Positions 1-5,670 are shown, counted from the stretch's first letter. The stretch: DNA of 5,856 bases from Candidatus Kuenenia stuttgartensis (GCA_945872325.1 CAMBZY010000224.1:1-5856); one strand, 5' to 3'. Translations and numbers: made by a program. The notes: a model not told the origin generated them from the sequence alone.

Positions 1-1
1 C

Positions 2-100
2 GAGCACAGGCTTGTCGCTTTGGAGAACGGCACTATCCCAATTCGTGGAATTGACTTCGAGAGCACTTCCGGCCATTTTCAGTTCACCTTGAGTCAGTAA
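2..100 (+). CDS. 3' end of an unidentified gene (partial, cut by window edge)
   Basis: An open frame enters from the left edge and ends at TAA (98-100), giving 32 residues that begin EHRLVALENG and end GHFQFTLSQ. The mix of hydrophobic, charged and glycine residues looks like real protein and the codons are balanced, but the fragment is short enough to be open by chance. I do not recognise the family and see no motif, so no function is given. If real, the gene is transcribed towards the zinc-ribbon gene and the two stops face each other across 107 nt. No clear U-tract terminator follows it. Small inverted repeats lie in the gap: GATTCG/CGAATC just after the stop, and a 7-bp stem with a 3-nt loop at 133-149. 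Confidence 0.4.
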   Translation, partial: EHRLVALENGTIPIRGIDFESTSGHFQFTLSQ

Positions 101-190
101 GGAAATCGTCCTGATTCGAACGAATCTGCACCCGTACGCATCGCGTATGTTGCATCATAGTAGGCAAAGATCGGTCAAGTCAATCGTTCT

Positions 191-223
191 GAAACGAATC
201 GGCTGCCTTAAACGATCCGTTTC
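191..223 (-). terminator. Hairpin spanning the zinc-ribbon gene stop codon (candidate terminator)
   Basis: Read on the minus strand, GAAACGGATCG (213-223) pairs with CGATTCGTTTC (191-201) through 11 bp, including one G-U wobble. The 11-nt loop (202-212) contains the TAA stop codon. No U-tract follows, so it does not meet the usual criteria for an intrinsic terminator. It could instead be a 3'-end stabilising or attenuating hairpin. The pairing is seen directly; the function is inferred. Confidence 0.35.
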
Positions 224-942
224 GTCATCTTTTCCATCTCTTCAGCCATGTAGAGAATCCGGCCACATGACCTGCAGAAAACCAAGGTGTCACAGTTGAT
301 CAAGTCGTTGAGCATCTGAGATGTCACAGACATGTTACAGCCCATGCACGCGCCTGATTCGACCACGGCCATGGCCTCAGCCCCTCGCTGGCGAATCACT
401 CGCTGATACTGCTCGCGAATGTCGGGATTGATCACCGCTTCAGCATTCAGCAAAGAGTGAGCCAGTTCTTCTAGCTTGGCCTCTTCTCCGGCCTTGGCTT
501 CCGTTGATTGCTTCTGATACGTTGCCAAATCGTCCTGGGCTTTTTTCAGGTCAGCTTCGAGGAGCTTAACGGAAGCATCGCGATCTTCCAGATCAATTTC
601 AAAGTCGATAATCTCATCATCAACCTTGTTCACCTGCGACTTGACCAAAGCGATCTCGTTCTGAATCGCCTTGTATTCTTCATTCTTCTTAACTGTCAGC
701 AACTTTGAAGAATAGTCGTCGATCTTGCCCAGAAGACTCTTCCGCTGAACCTCTTTAAGCCCTTTACTGACCTTGATTTGCTGAATATCTTTCTTGGCTT
801 TGTCCAGCGTGTCCTGCTTGCGGGCCACCTGTGCCTGACGGGCTACAATCGTCTTGGGTACGCTCAGCAACCGATCCCGGATGGCTTTGGATCGTTGGTG
901 CAGCGAGTGAATCTCACGGAGCGAGTTGGCTGTGGTTGTCAT
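208..942 (-). CDS. C4-type zinc-ribbon protein with long N-terminal coiled coil (COG1579 / DUF164-like)
   Basis: The protein has 244 residues. Residues about 5-165 are strongly heptad-like and rich in K, E, Q, L and A, typical of a two-helix coiled-coil hairpin. The segment near residues 84-96 (KKNEEYKAIQNEI) resembles the conserved turn region of this family. The C-terminal part carries a four-cysteine zinc ribbon, C199-x2-C202 and C223-x2-C226, in the contexts GACMGCNMSV and FCRSCGRILY; C217 is an extra cysteine between the pairs. Domain order and length fit the bacterial zf-RING_7/DUF164 family, whose members are thought to bind nucleic acid or act as adaptors; the exact role is unsettled. 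The ATG at 940-942 is the natural start; the preceding Shine-Dalgarno sequence is weak (GAG-like). The gene lies 146 nt beyond rpoD and past a terminator, so it is probably transcribed separately, although no convincing promoter is visible. Family assignment is confident, function is not. Confidence 0.88.
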   Translation of the reverse strand: MTTTANSLREIHSLHQRSKAIRDRLLSVPKTIVARQAQVARKQDTLDKAKKDIQQIKVSKGLKEVQRKSLLGKIDDYSSKLLTVKKNEEYKAIQNEIALVKSQVNKVDDEIIDFEIDLEDRDASVKLLEADLKKAQDDLATYQKQSTEAKAGEEAKLEELAHSLLNAEAVINPDIREQYQRVIRQRGAEAMAVVESGACMGCNMSVTSQMLNDLINCDTLVFCRSCGRILYMAEEMEKMTKRIV

Positions 943-978
943 GTCTCGTTTTCGGCGCTATAGGTCGACGTGGATTCT

Positions 979-1013
979 TCCATGGATGTTCGACCATGGT
1001 TTTCATAACCATG
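979..1013. repeat. Cluster of CCATGG palindromes and a 7-bp hairpin upstream of the zinc-ribbon gene
   Basis: TCCATGGA (979-986) and ACCATGGT (993-1000) are two exact 8-nt palindromes 14 nt apart. CATGGTT (995-1001) also pairs with AACCATG (1007-1013) around a 5-nt loop. The cluster lies 37-71 nt before the start codon of the minus-strand gene, where an operator or leader structure could sit. The sequences are seen directly; any regulatory role is speculative. Confidence 0.3.
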
Positions 1014-1043
1014 TTGTCTCATATTCTGCCAACGTTCATCAAC

Positions 1044-1076
1044 AAAAAAACGCCGATGACCTTTTGGTCATCGACG
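1044..1076 (-). terminator. Intrinsic terminator of the dnaG-rpoD transcript
   Basis: On the minus strand an 11-bp stem (arms 1066-1076 and 1051-1061, core CGATGACC/GGTCATCG, one T-G wobble) closes an AAAA loop and is followed directly by seven T residues (1044-1050). It begins 12 nt after the rpoD stop codon. Stem, tight loop and U-tract together form a textbook Rho-independent terminator. In the plus direction the trailing tract is only CTTTGTTG, so it is probably one-directional. It separates rpoD from the downstream zinc-ribbon gene. Confidence 0.9.
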
Positions 1077-1088
1077 CTTTGTTGATTC

Positions 1089-2780
1089 TTAGCCTGTATG
1101 CTCAAGGAATCCCTCAAGCTGACGGCTGCGAACGGGATGTTGCAGCTTACGCACCGCCTTGGCTTCAATCTGGCGGACCCGCTCGCGGGTCACCTTGAAG
1201 ATTCGGCCCACTTCTTCAAGCGTATAAGTGTAGCCGTCGCCAAGCCCATATCGCAGTTTGATGATCTCGCGTTCACGATAAGTCAAGGTCTTGAGAACCT
1301 GATCAATCTTGTCCTTGAGCATCTCCTGAGTGGCCGCGTTGATCGGGCTCTCGACCGAATCGTCTTCGATAAAGTCGCCGAAGTAGCTATCCTCAGACTC
1401 ACCCACAGGACGGTCCAGAGAGATCGGGTGACGGCTGATCTTCATCACGCGGCGGGCTTCTTCAATCGAGATATTGGCGTACTTCGCCACTTCGTCGATC
1501 GTCGGCTCGCGACCCTTTTCCTGAAGCAGCTTCTTCTGCACATTACGCAGCTTGGACATCGTCTCGATCATGTGGACCGGGATCCGGATCGTCCGGGCCT
1601 GGTCGGCAATGGCTCGTGTAATCGCCTGACGAATCCACCAGGTGGCGTAGGTGCTGAACTTAAACCCGCGACGATATTCGTATTTGTCGACAGCACGCAT
1701 CAAGCCCGTGTTGCCTTCCTGAATCAGGTCAAGGAACGACAGGCCACGGTTGCGGTACTTCTTGGCGATCGAAACCACCAGACGCAGGTTACCGCCCGAC
1801 AACTGACGCTTGGCTTCTTCGTACTGGCGGAACCGCTCACTCATCTTGCGAACCCGGCGGGCCAGTGAGCCTGGTGTTTCCAGGGTCATCAGCATCAGGT
1901 CTTTGAGCTCTTTGAGCATGTTTCCATGCTCTTCGTTCACCACTCCGGCCTTCTTCATGTCCCGAAGTTCAACAACCACTTCATTCATACGGTTGGAGAT
2001 CTGCTCCAGACGCTTCATCAGGGGCTGAATCTTCTGGGTCCGAATCGAGAGTTCTTCGACCAGACGAACGCACTTGCGGCGGCGAACGGCCATCCGTTTG
2101 AAGATCATCCGCTGAGTCTTGCGATCACCTTTGGACTGAAGGAACGATTTGAAGTCCAGGCGGTTCTGATCCATCAGGTAGGTCAGCGTTTTCAGGTTCG
2201 CCGGCATACGGCCCAGAATCTGATCTTTTTCAAGATTCTCGGTGACTGAGACCTTCACGGTCCGGTCAAAAGGCAGGTCCCCAGCATCCACCTTACGCAA
2301 AACTTCCACGACCAGACGCAGTGCGTAATCGCATTCGAGGACTTTGCCGCGGAATGACCGGCGTGTGTCTTCGATCAGCTTTGCCAGGCGAATTTCTTCA
2401 TCCCGCTTGAGCAGTGGAATTTCGCCCATCTGGGTCAGGTACATCCGCACAGGATCATCGATCCGGCGTGAGAACGAATCCTCGCTCAGTTCGTCGTCGA
2501 GCGACAGTTCGCCGTCGTCTTCGACATCAGCACCGACAATGTCTTCATCTATACCGTTCAGATCGTCATCCAGAACGGAATCAACAGGCGAGCGGGCTTC
2601 CACCTCGTCCTCGTTGATCATTTCTATGCCCATTTCTTCCAGTGTATCCTGAATCATCTGGAGCTTTTCAGGGCTGGAGAATTCGTCGGGCAGGAGCTCG
2701 TTGACCTCTTCGAAGGTCAGGAAGCCGCGCCTTTTGCCCTTGTCCAGGAGCATTTTGACGACGGGGTCCAGTTTTTCCAT
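1089..2780 (-). CDS. rpoD: RNA polymerase primary (group 1) sigma-70 factor
   Basis: The protein has 563 residues. It recruits RNA polymerase core to -35/-10 promoters of housekeeping genes and helps melt DNA. Region 1.1 occupies about residues 1-60, followed by an acidic linker (about 68-105). Region 1.2 begins at DDPVRMYLTQMGEIPLL (108-124). A non-conserved region fills about 136-325. Regions 2.1-2.4 run from about 330 (NLRLVVSIAKKY, DLIQEGNTGLMRAVDKYEY) to the -10 recognition helix (FSTYATWWIRQAITRAI, 375-391). Region 3.2 includes SLDRPVGESEDS (454-465). The region 4.2 helix-turn-helix is TLEEVGRIFKVTRERVRQIE (520-539), the -35 reader. Having regions 1.1 and 1.2 together with a full-length non-conserved region marks it as the essential primary sigma rather than a group 2 or 3 paralogue. 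The ATG at 2778-2780 is chosen because GAGGAG lies 8 nt upstream and MEKLDPVVKML matches the family's N-terminus. It is the second gene of the dnaG operon and ends at a strong terminator. Confidence 0.97.
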   Translation of the reverse strand: MEKLDPVVKMLLDKGKRRGFLTFEEVNELLPDEFSSPEKLQMIQDTLEEMGIEMINEDEVEARSPVDSVLDDDLNGIDEDIVGADVEDDGELSLDDELSEDSFSRRIDDPVRMYLTQMGEIPLLKRDEEIRLAKLIEDTRRSFRGKVLECDYALRLVVEVLRKVDAGDLPFDRTVKVSVTENLEKDQILGRMPANLKTLTYLMDQNRLDFKSFLQSKGDRKTQRMIFKRMAVRRRKCVRLVEELSIRTQKIQPLMKRLEQISNRMNEVVVELRDMKKAGVVNEEHGNMLKELKDLMLMTLETPGSLARRVRKMSERFRQYEEAKRQLSGGNLRLVVSIAKKYRNRGLSFLDLIQEGNTGLMRAVDKYEYRRGFKFSTYATWWIRQAITRAIADQARTIRIPVHMIETMSKLRNVQKKLLQEKGREPTIDEVAKYANISIEEARRVMKISRHPISLDRPVGESEDSYFGDFIEDDSVESPINAATQEMLKDKIDQVLKTLTYREREIIKLRYGLGDGYTYTLEEVGRIFKVTRERVRQIEAKAVRKLQHPVRSRQLEGFLEHTG

Positions 2781-2788
2781 GGGGGAGT

Positions 2789-2794
2789 CTCCTC
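2789..2794 (-). promoter_or_regulatory. Ribosome binding site of rpoD
   Basis: GAGGAG on the minus strand lies 8 nt before the ATG at 2780. It decides the start, because the frame stays open for 70 more codons upstream into the end of dnaG. The 43-nt gap between the dnaG stop and this ATG holds no other obvious signal. Confidence 0.85.
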
Positions 2795-2823
2795 GATGCG
2801 TGATACTTATGGGATTCAGGGAT

Positions 2824-4692
2824 TTATCGAATGGGACTGAATGCCGACCCAAGGGCGGGTAGCCCGTGTGCCAGCAATCGACGAATTTCAAGTTGCAAGG
2901 CTTGATGCGTTTCCGGGTCTTCAATCTGGTCAACGTCAGCAAGAGCCCGACGTAGTTCGGCAATGTGATCCTGCATGGAGCGACGTGCAAATTTGCTCAA
3001 AATGCCCGTCAACCGATCGCGGCCTTCGGCAGGGACAACGCCCTCCCGCAATGGCCCGGTATCGATCCCCTGCAGAAGCCCTGCGGCATACGACTGTTCC
3101 GCACTTTCAAGGCGGTCAACCACCCGATCGAATTCGGGAAGTTCACCAGATCGAAACGTGTCATAGATCGCTTGGGTAATCATTCTTAAAGTCGGGTGCC
3201 TCAGCTCGCTGGCCAAAACACGCGGCATGACCTCGCCCACCATTTCAGGATGATTTAGAAGCAATTCCACCAGTTCTCGCTCAAGGGGGTCTGGTCGAAC
3301 CACAACAGGTACCGGTTCTTGAATTTCCGTGACAGTTCGTCGCTGGTCACGCTTGTTCGATTCCCGTGTCTGTCGATTCCACTCTCGTTGGAGGTAAGCT
3401 GTTGGAATTCTTAGGCGAAATGCCAATCTGTCAAGGGCCATGGCCACTTTCATCTCCAATCCGCTACCAGATTGTCGTGGTACGCGAGCGAAAATGGACA
3501 TCACCCACTCAGCCGCCTGACGTGCTTGCTCCGTGTTTTGAAGGTCGAAACGTGACTCTGCCCGATCAATCGCAAATTGTAGAGGGTCCACAGACCGCTC
3601 AATTAATTTCCGAAATTCTTCGGCACCAAATTGATTCAAAAAATCACAAGGGTCCATGCCGTCCGGCAAAGCCACCAAGGTCAGATCCACCGGCTGGCCC
3701 AGAAATATTTCCAGACTCCGCTCCGCTGCCTTCTGACCCGCCTCATCGCCGTCGAACACCAGAACAACCTTGTCAGACAGCTGACGAAGCACCGGTATGT
3801 GCTCCGAGCCAAGGGCTGTTCCCAACGTGCCTACCACGTTGGAAAGCCCTGACTGATGGGCAGCCATAACATCGGTATAGCCTTCCATCACAACCACTTG
3901 CTTCGCTTCGCGGGCCGCTGTCCGGGATAGATCTCCGGCATAAACCAGCTTGCGTTTCTGGAATACGGACGTTTCTGGTGAGTTGATATACTTGCCGGTA
4001 CGTCGCCCCTGCTCGGCCAAAGCCTGCTCACGGGCCGGCAAAATTCGGCCTCCAAAGCCGACCACCCGGCCCGAAAAATCGTGAATCGGGAAGATCAGAC
4101 GATCGTGAAACCGGTCAAATGTCCGCCCCTCGGAATTCGCCAGAATCCCTGACGCCTCAAGCTGTTCCTCGGTGAATCCAAGGGTACGGGCCTCGCGTTT
4201 GAATTTCGACGAATCAGCAGGCGAATAGCCAAGACCAAATTGTTCGATAAATGGGTCGGTCAGACCTCGCCCATGAGCATATTCCACGGCCTCGGGATGA
4301 TCTACCAAAGCCTCTTTATAGTAGGCAGCTGCCCAACTTAAGACACGGTAGACATCGGACTTGGCAGGCCCTTTCGGTCCATCGGTCTGGGCCTTCATTT
4401 GATCCAGGCTGATGCCCGACCGATCGGCCAGAATGCGGATCGCTTCAGGGAATTCGACCCGCTCATATTGGCGTACAAACTCAATACAGTCGCCACCCGC
4501 ACCGCACGACCAACACTTATATGATTGACGCTGGGGATTGATGTCGAGCGATGGATTCTTGTCATCATGAAATGGGCATAACGCCTTAAAGCGATTGCCC
4601 ATACGATGCACTTGAAGGTACTGCCCGATCAGTGAAACGATATCAACCGTTTCTTTGATTTGTCGAATGATCGAGTCAGTCGCAGAAGACAC
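2824..4692 (-). CDS. dnaG: DNA primase
   Basis: The protein has 622 residues, normal for the family. It synthesises RNA primers at the replication fork, working with the replicative helicase. The N-terminal CHC2 zinc-binding domain shows C39-x2-H42 and C60-x2-C63. The RNA polymerase domain follows, with RFHDRLIFPIHD (194-205), VVGFGGRIL (210-218) and KYINSPET (234-241). The TOPRIM core has MEGYTDVMAAHQ (269-280, catalytic E270), GTLGTALG (288-295), FDGDEAG (313-319, metal-binding D314 and D316) and PDGMDPCDFL (343-352). The last motif reads D-P-C-D where E. coli has D-P-D; I recall the same form in other phyla, so it does not suggest inactivity. The C-terminal part (about 465-600) fits the helicase-interaction domain. 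The start is GTG (4690-4692), supported by GAAGGGG 6 nt upstream and by the need to include the first helix (residues 7-25); the next internal methionine is residue 31. It lies upstream of rpoD in the classic order, downstream of a strong promoter. Confidence 0.97.
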   Translation of the reverse strand: MSSATDSIIRQIKETVDIVSLIGQYLQVHRMGNRFKALCPFHDDKNPSLDINPQRQSYKCWSCGAGGDCIEFVRQYERVEFPEAIRILADRSGISLDQMKAQTDGPKGPAKSDVYRVLSWAAAYYKEALVDHPEAVEYAHGRGLTDPFIEQFGLGYSPADSSKFKREARTLGFTEEQLEASGILANSEGRTFDRFHDRLIFPIHDFSGRVVGFGGRILPAREQALAEQGRRTGKYINSPETSVFQKRKLVYAGDLSRTAAREAKQVVVMEGYTDVMAAHQSGLSNVVGTLGTALGSEHIPVLRQLSDKVVLVFDGDEAGQKAAERSLEIFLGQPVDLTLVALPDGMDPCDFLNQFGAEEFRKLIERSVDPLQFAIDRAESRFDLQNTEQARQAAEWVMSIFARVPRQSGSGLEMKVAMALDRLAFRLRIPTAYLQREWNRQTRESNKRDQRRTVTEIQEPVPVVVRPDPLERELVELLLNHPEMVGEVMPRVLASELRHPTLRMITQAIYDTFRSGELPEFDRVVDRLESAEQSYAAGLLQGIDTGPLREGVVPAEGRDRLTGILSKFARRSMQDHIAELRRALADVDQIEDPETHQALQLEIRRLLAHGLPALGSAFSPIR

Positions 4693-4816
4693 CAGAAGCC
4701 CCTTCAGGAGCCGCTTTCCAGATCAGAAAGCCGCTTCCATGGTAGTGATTCAAATTGTATGGCAGACAGCTTTGGGAATCGCTCCTCAAGCAATCATCTG
4801 CCGATCGGACCAGGAC
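4693..4816 (-). other. 5' leader of the dnaG-rpoD transcript
   Basis: About 124 nt separate the predicted transcription start from the GTG codon. The leader has GCTTTC (4713-4718) pairing with GAAAGC (4726-4731) around a 7-nt loop. The two near-identical segments GGAAGCGGCT and GGAAAGCGGCT lie next to each other in it. The hairpin sits just upstream of the ribosome binding site. No riboswitch or leader-peptide pattern is recognised, and the extent depends on the promoter call. Confidence 0.4.
4699..4705 (-). promoter_or_regulatory. Ribosome binding site of dnaG
   Basis: GAAGGGG on the minus strand lies 6 nt before GTG. It supports the GTG start where no ATG is available in frame near the conserved N-terminus. 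Confidence 0.7.
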
Positions 4817-4822
4817 TGAGCA

Positions 4823-4851
4823 ACTATAGCCCTCAGGATGTACGCGGTCAA
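4823..4851 (-). promoter_or_regulatory. Sigma-70-type promoter of the dnaG-rpoD operon
   Basis: On the minus strand, -35 TTGACC (4846-4851) and -10 TATAGT (4823-4828) each match the consensus at five of six positions. They are separated by exactly 17 nt. Predicted start of transcription is near 4816. This is the best promoter-like match I found upstream of dnaG. It should be read by the primary sigma encoded two genes downstream, so the operon may be autoregulated; that last point is inference. Confidence 0.75.
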
Positions 4852-4872
4852 GCGATTGCACAAATCCCAGCC

Positions 4873-4910
4873 AATTCCAAGCGATCCAGAAAAATCAAGT
4901 GAATTCCAAG
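4873..4910. repeat. Direct repeat AATTCCAAG upstream of the dnaG promoter
   Basis: AATTCCAAG occurs at 4873-4881 and 4902-4910, 29 nt apart, with a weaker third match TTTCCAAAG at 4925-4933. They lie about 21-82 nt upstream of the -35 box. Such spaced repeats can be activator or DnaA-like sites, but no known consensus is matched and chance is possible. Confidence 0.25.
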
Positions 4911-5035
4911 ACATTTCCGGGCCGTTTCCAAAGTTTTTTTTCGGACCTCAACAAGACAAAATTTACTTGAAAGCCTGTCTCAAAAACCAAGTGTCAAAGT
5001 CAAGGGCAGTCAGACCCAGTCCGAACTATCACTTA

Positions 5036-5051
5036 AGCCCATAAATGGGCT
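5036..5051. repeat. 16-nt palindrome AGCCCATAAATGGGCT
   Basis: The 7-nt arms AGCCCAT (5036-5042) and ATGGGCT (5045-5051) are exact reverse complements around AA. A similar string, AAGCCTTATAAATGGG, occurs at 5525-5540, which links it to the repeat field. The following AGATAAA and CAATCGGGGCT (5073-5083) resemble parts of the main repeat unit, so this may be a decayed copy. Confidence 0.4.
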
Positions 5052-5100
5052 GTAGATAAACATAATTCAAAGCAATCGGGGCTCTCGGGGTCCTGGTCCG

Positions 5101-5280
5101 TTAGCTCTCGGTTTCTTCATATTCATCATCGACAACTTCGATTGGGAACTTTGAATCTTTTTCGAAATATTTACGGATTAGAGAAAATAGGGGCTCTGCT
5201 GAGATTTTAAACTTTGAGGGTTTCTGGATGAAACTTCGATTTGACGTTGCCCAGTCAAGCCTGATACATGTGGAGGGTTG
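5101..5280 (-). pseudogene. Possible decayed coding fragment abutting a palindromic repeat
   Basis: On the minus strand a frame of 59 codons is open from 5280 to TAA at 5101-5103. Its translation looks protein-like: it includes SNRFSFIQKPSKF, then LIRKYFEKDSKFPIEVV and the acidic tail DDEYEETES. There is no ATG, GTG or TTG with a ribosome binding site, and directly upstream the palindromic repeat begins and supplies an in-frame TAG (5281-5283). One reading is the C-terminal remnant of a gene interrupted by the repeat. The other is a chance opening, which is quite possible at this length; G or C at third codon positions is low (about 9 of the last 26). I recognise no family. Confidence 0.25.
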
Positions 5281-5351
5281 CTAGCCGGTCTTGGCGCTAT
5301 CTCCGGTTCCGCATATCCAAACCAACCGGGGCTAGCGCCAAGACCGGCTAG
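5281..5351. repeat. Palindromic repeat element, copy 1 (complete hairpin)
   Basis: The left arm CTAGCCGGTCTTGGCGCTA (5281-5299) is the exact reverse complement of the right arm at 5333-5351. After a 3-nt internal mismatch zone, CCGGTT (5303-5308) pairs with AACCGG (5324-5329), leaving a 15-nt loop. The predicted structure is a 71-nt hairpin with 25 paired positions. The right arm with AACC in front (5320-5352) recurs exactly at 5582-5614 and 5638-5670. No transposase is nearby and no target-site duplication is evident. It behaves like a REP- or MITE-like intergenic palindrome. Confidence 0.85.
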
Positions 5352-5384
5352 ATAAATCCAAAACAAGCCTAGCAAATGTAGGGT

Positions 5385-5405
5385 GGGGTGAAGCCCACCT
5401 GCTTC
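5385..5405. repeat. Second short repeat family, copy 1
   Basis: This 21-nt segment ending CCCACCTGCTTC matches 5492-5512 at 19 of 21 positions, 107 nt apart. With the bases before it, GGTGGG (5382-5387) pairs with CCCACC (5394-5399) around GTGAAG, a small hairpin. It is distinct from the 33-nt repeat but interleaved with it. Confidence 0.6.
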
Positions 5406-5491
5406 TAGAGCGAATCATCAATTATCGTATACAAACCCGTTTTGCAATAATGCTTTAAACTGTTTTATATAAATCAGTTACGAATTAGTTC

Positions 5492-5512
5492 GGGATGAAT
5501 CCCACCTGCTTC
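5492..5512. repeat. Second short repeat family, copy 2
   Basis: It matches 5385-5405 except at two positions, where G and G are replaced by A and T. The two substitutions sit opposite each other, so GGGA pairs with TCCC around TGAA. The copy therefore keeps a hairpin by a different base pair. Confidence 0.6.
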
Positions 5513-5546
5513 CATAGCCCACTCAAGCCTTATAAATGGGGGCCTT

Positions 5547-5614
5547 CCGGTCTTAGAGTTTGCCCCGGTTCCGCATGTCAAAACCAACCGGGGCTAGCGC
5601 CAAGACCGGCTAGA
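5547..5614. repeat. Palindromic repeat element, copy 2 (decayed left arm)
   Basis: The right part (5582-5614) is identical over 33 nt to copy 1. The left arm (5547-5570) matches the expected reverse complement at 20 of 24 positions. The hairpin still forms at both ends (CCGGTCTT and GCCCCGGTT) with a bulged middle. The loop CCGCATGTCAAAACC closely resembles that of copy 1. The similarity to copy 1 continues past the arm: 5582-5638 matches 5320-5376 at 52 of 57 positions. Confidence 0.8.
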
Positions 5615-5637
5615 TAAGCCCAATCCAAGCCTCGCAA

Positions 5638-5670
5638 AACCAACCGGGGCTAGCGCCAAGACCGGCTAGA
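5638..5670. repeat. Palindromic repeat element, copy 3 (lone right arm)
   Basis: This 33-nt segment is identical to 5320-5352 and 5582-5614, starting 56 nt after the latter, so copies 2 and 3 form a short tandem of about 1.6 units. No left arm is present. The segment can weakly fold on itself through its two CCGG ends and GGC/GCC. After it the unit similarity stops within a few bases. Confidence 0.8.

Noticed and set aside
343..352. Primase inactivation suggested by D-P-C-D in place of D-P-D in the third TOPRIM motif (residues 347-350 of DnaG)
   Set aside because: The other catalytic acids (E270, D314, D316) are intact and, from recall, this variant occurs in functional primases of other phyla. 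Coordinates here are nominal protein positions rather than bases.
1098..1868. Long plus-strand open frame (256 codons) opposite rpoD
   Set aside because: It is antisense to the most conserved part of rpoD, and its sequence reflects the complement of sigma-factor codons with no recognisable domain.
2781..2990. In-frame upstream extension of rpoD by 70 residues
   Set aside because: It overlaps the end of dnaG, has no family resemblance, and the ATG at 2780 has GAGGAG at ideal spacing before a typical RpoD N-terminus.
3366..3869. Plus-strand open frame (167 codons) opposite dnaG
   Set aside because: It is antisense to the primase catalytic core, is proline- and serine-rich, has no motif, and is explained by the codon structure of dnaG.
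4676..4861. Minus-strand 61-codon frame just upstream of dnaG
   Set aside because: It starts upstream of the predicted -35 box and covers the promoter, overlaps dnaG in another frame, and has no protein-like features.
4660..5044. Plus-strand frames of 68-80 codons across the dnaG leader and promoter
   Set aside because: They overlap the dnaG start and promoter region, have no ribosome binding site of note and a composition typical of noncoding sequence.
5178..5375. Minus-strand 65-codon frame through palindromic repeat copy 1
   Set aside because: Its N-terminal half is a translation of the repeat arms; the frame runs into unrelated sequence and lacks a ribosome binding site.
5415..5485. Promoter in the AT-rich stretch (TTGCAA with TTATAT at 17 nt on the plus strand)
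   Set aside because: Both boxes match the consensus poorly and no gene follows downstream on that strand.
5281..5670. CRISPR array
   Set aside because: There are only three arms at uneven intervals (262 and 56 nt), each arm belongs to a larger palindrome, flanks are themselves repeated rather than unique spacers, and no cas gene is present.
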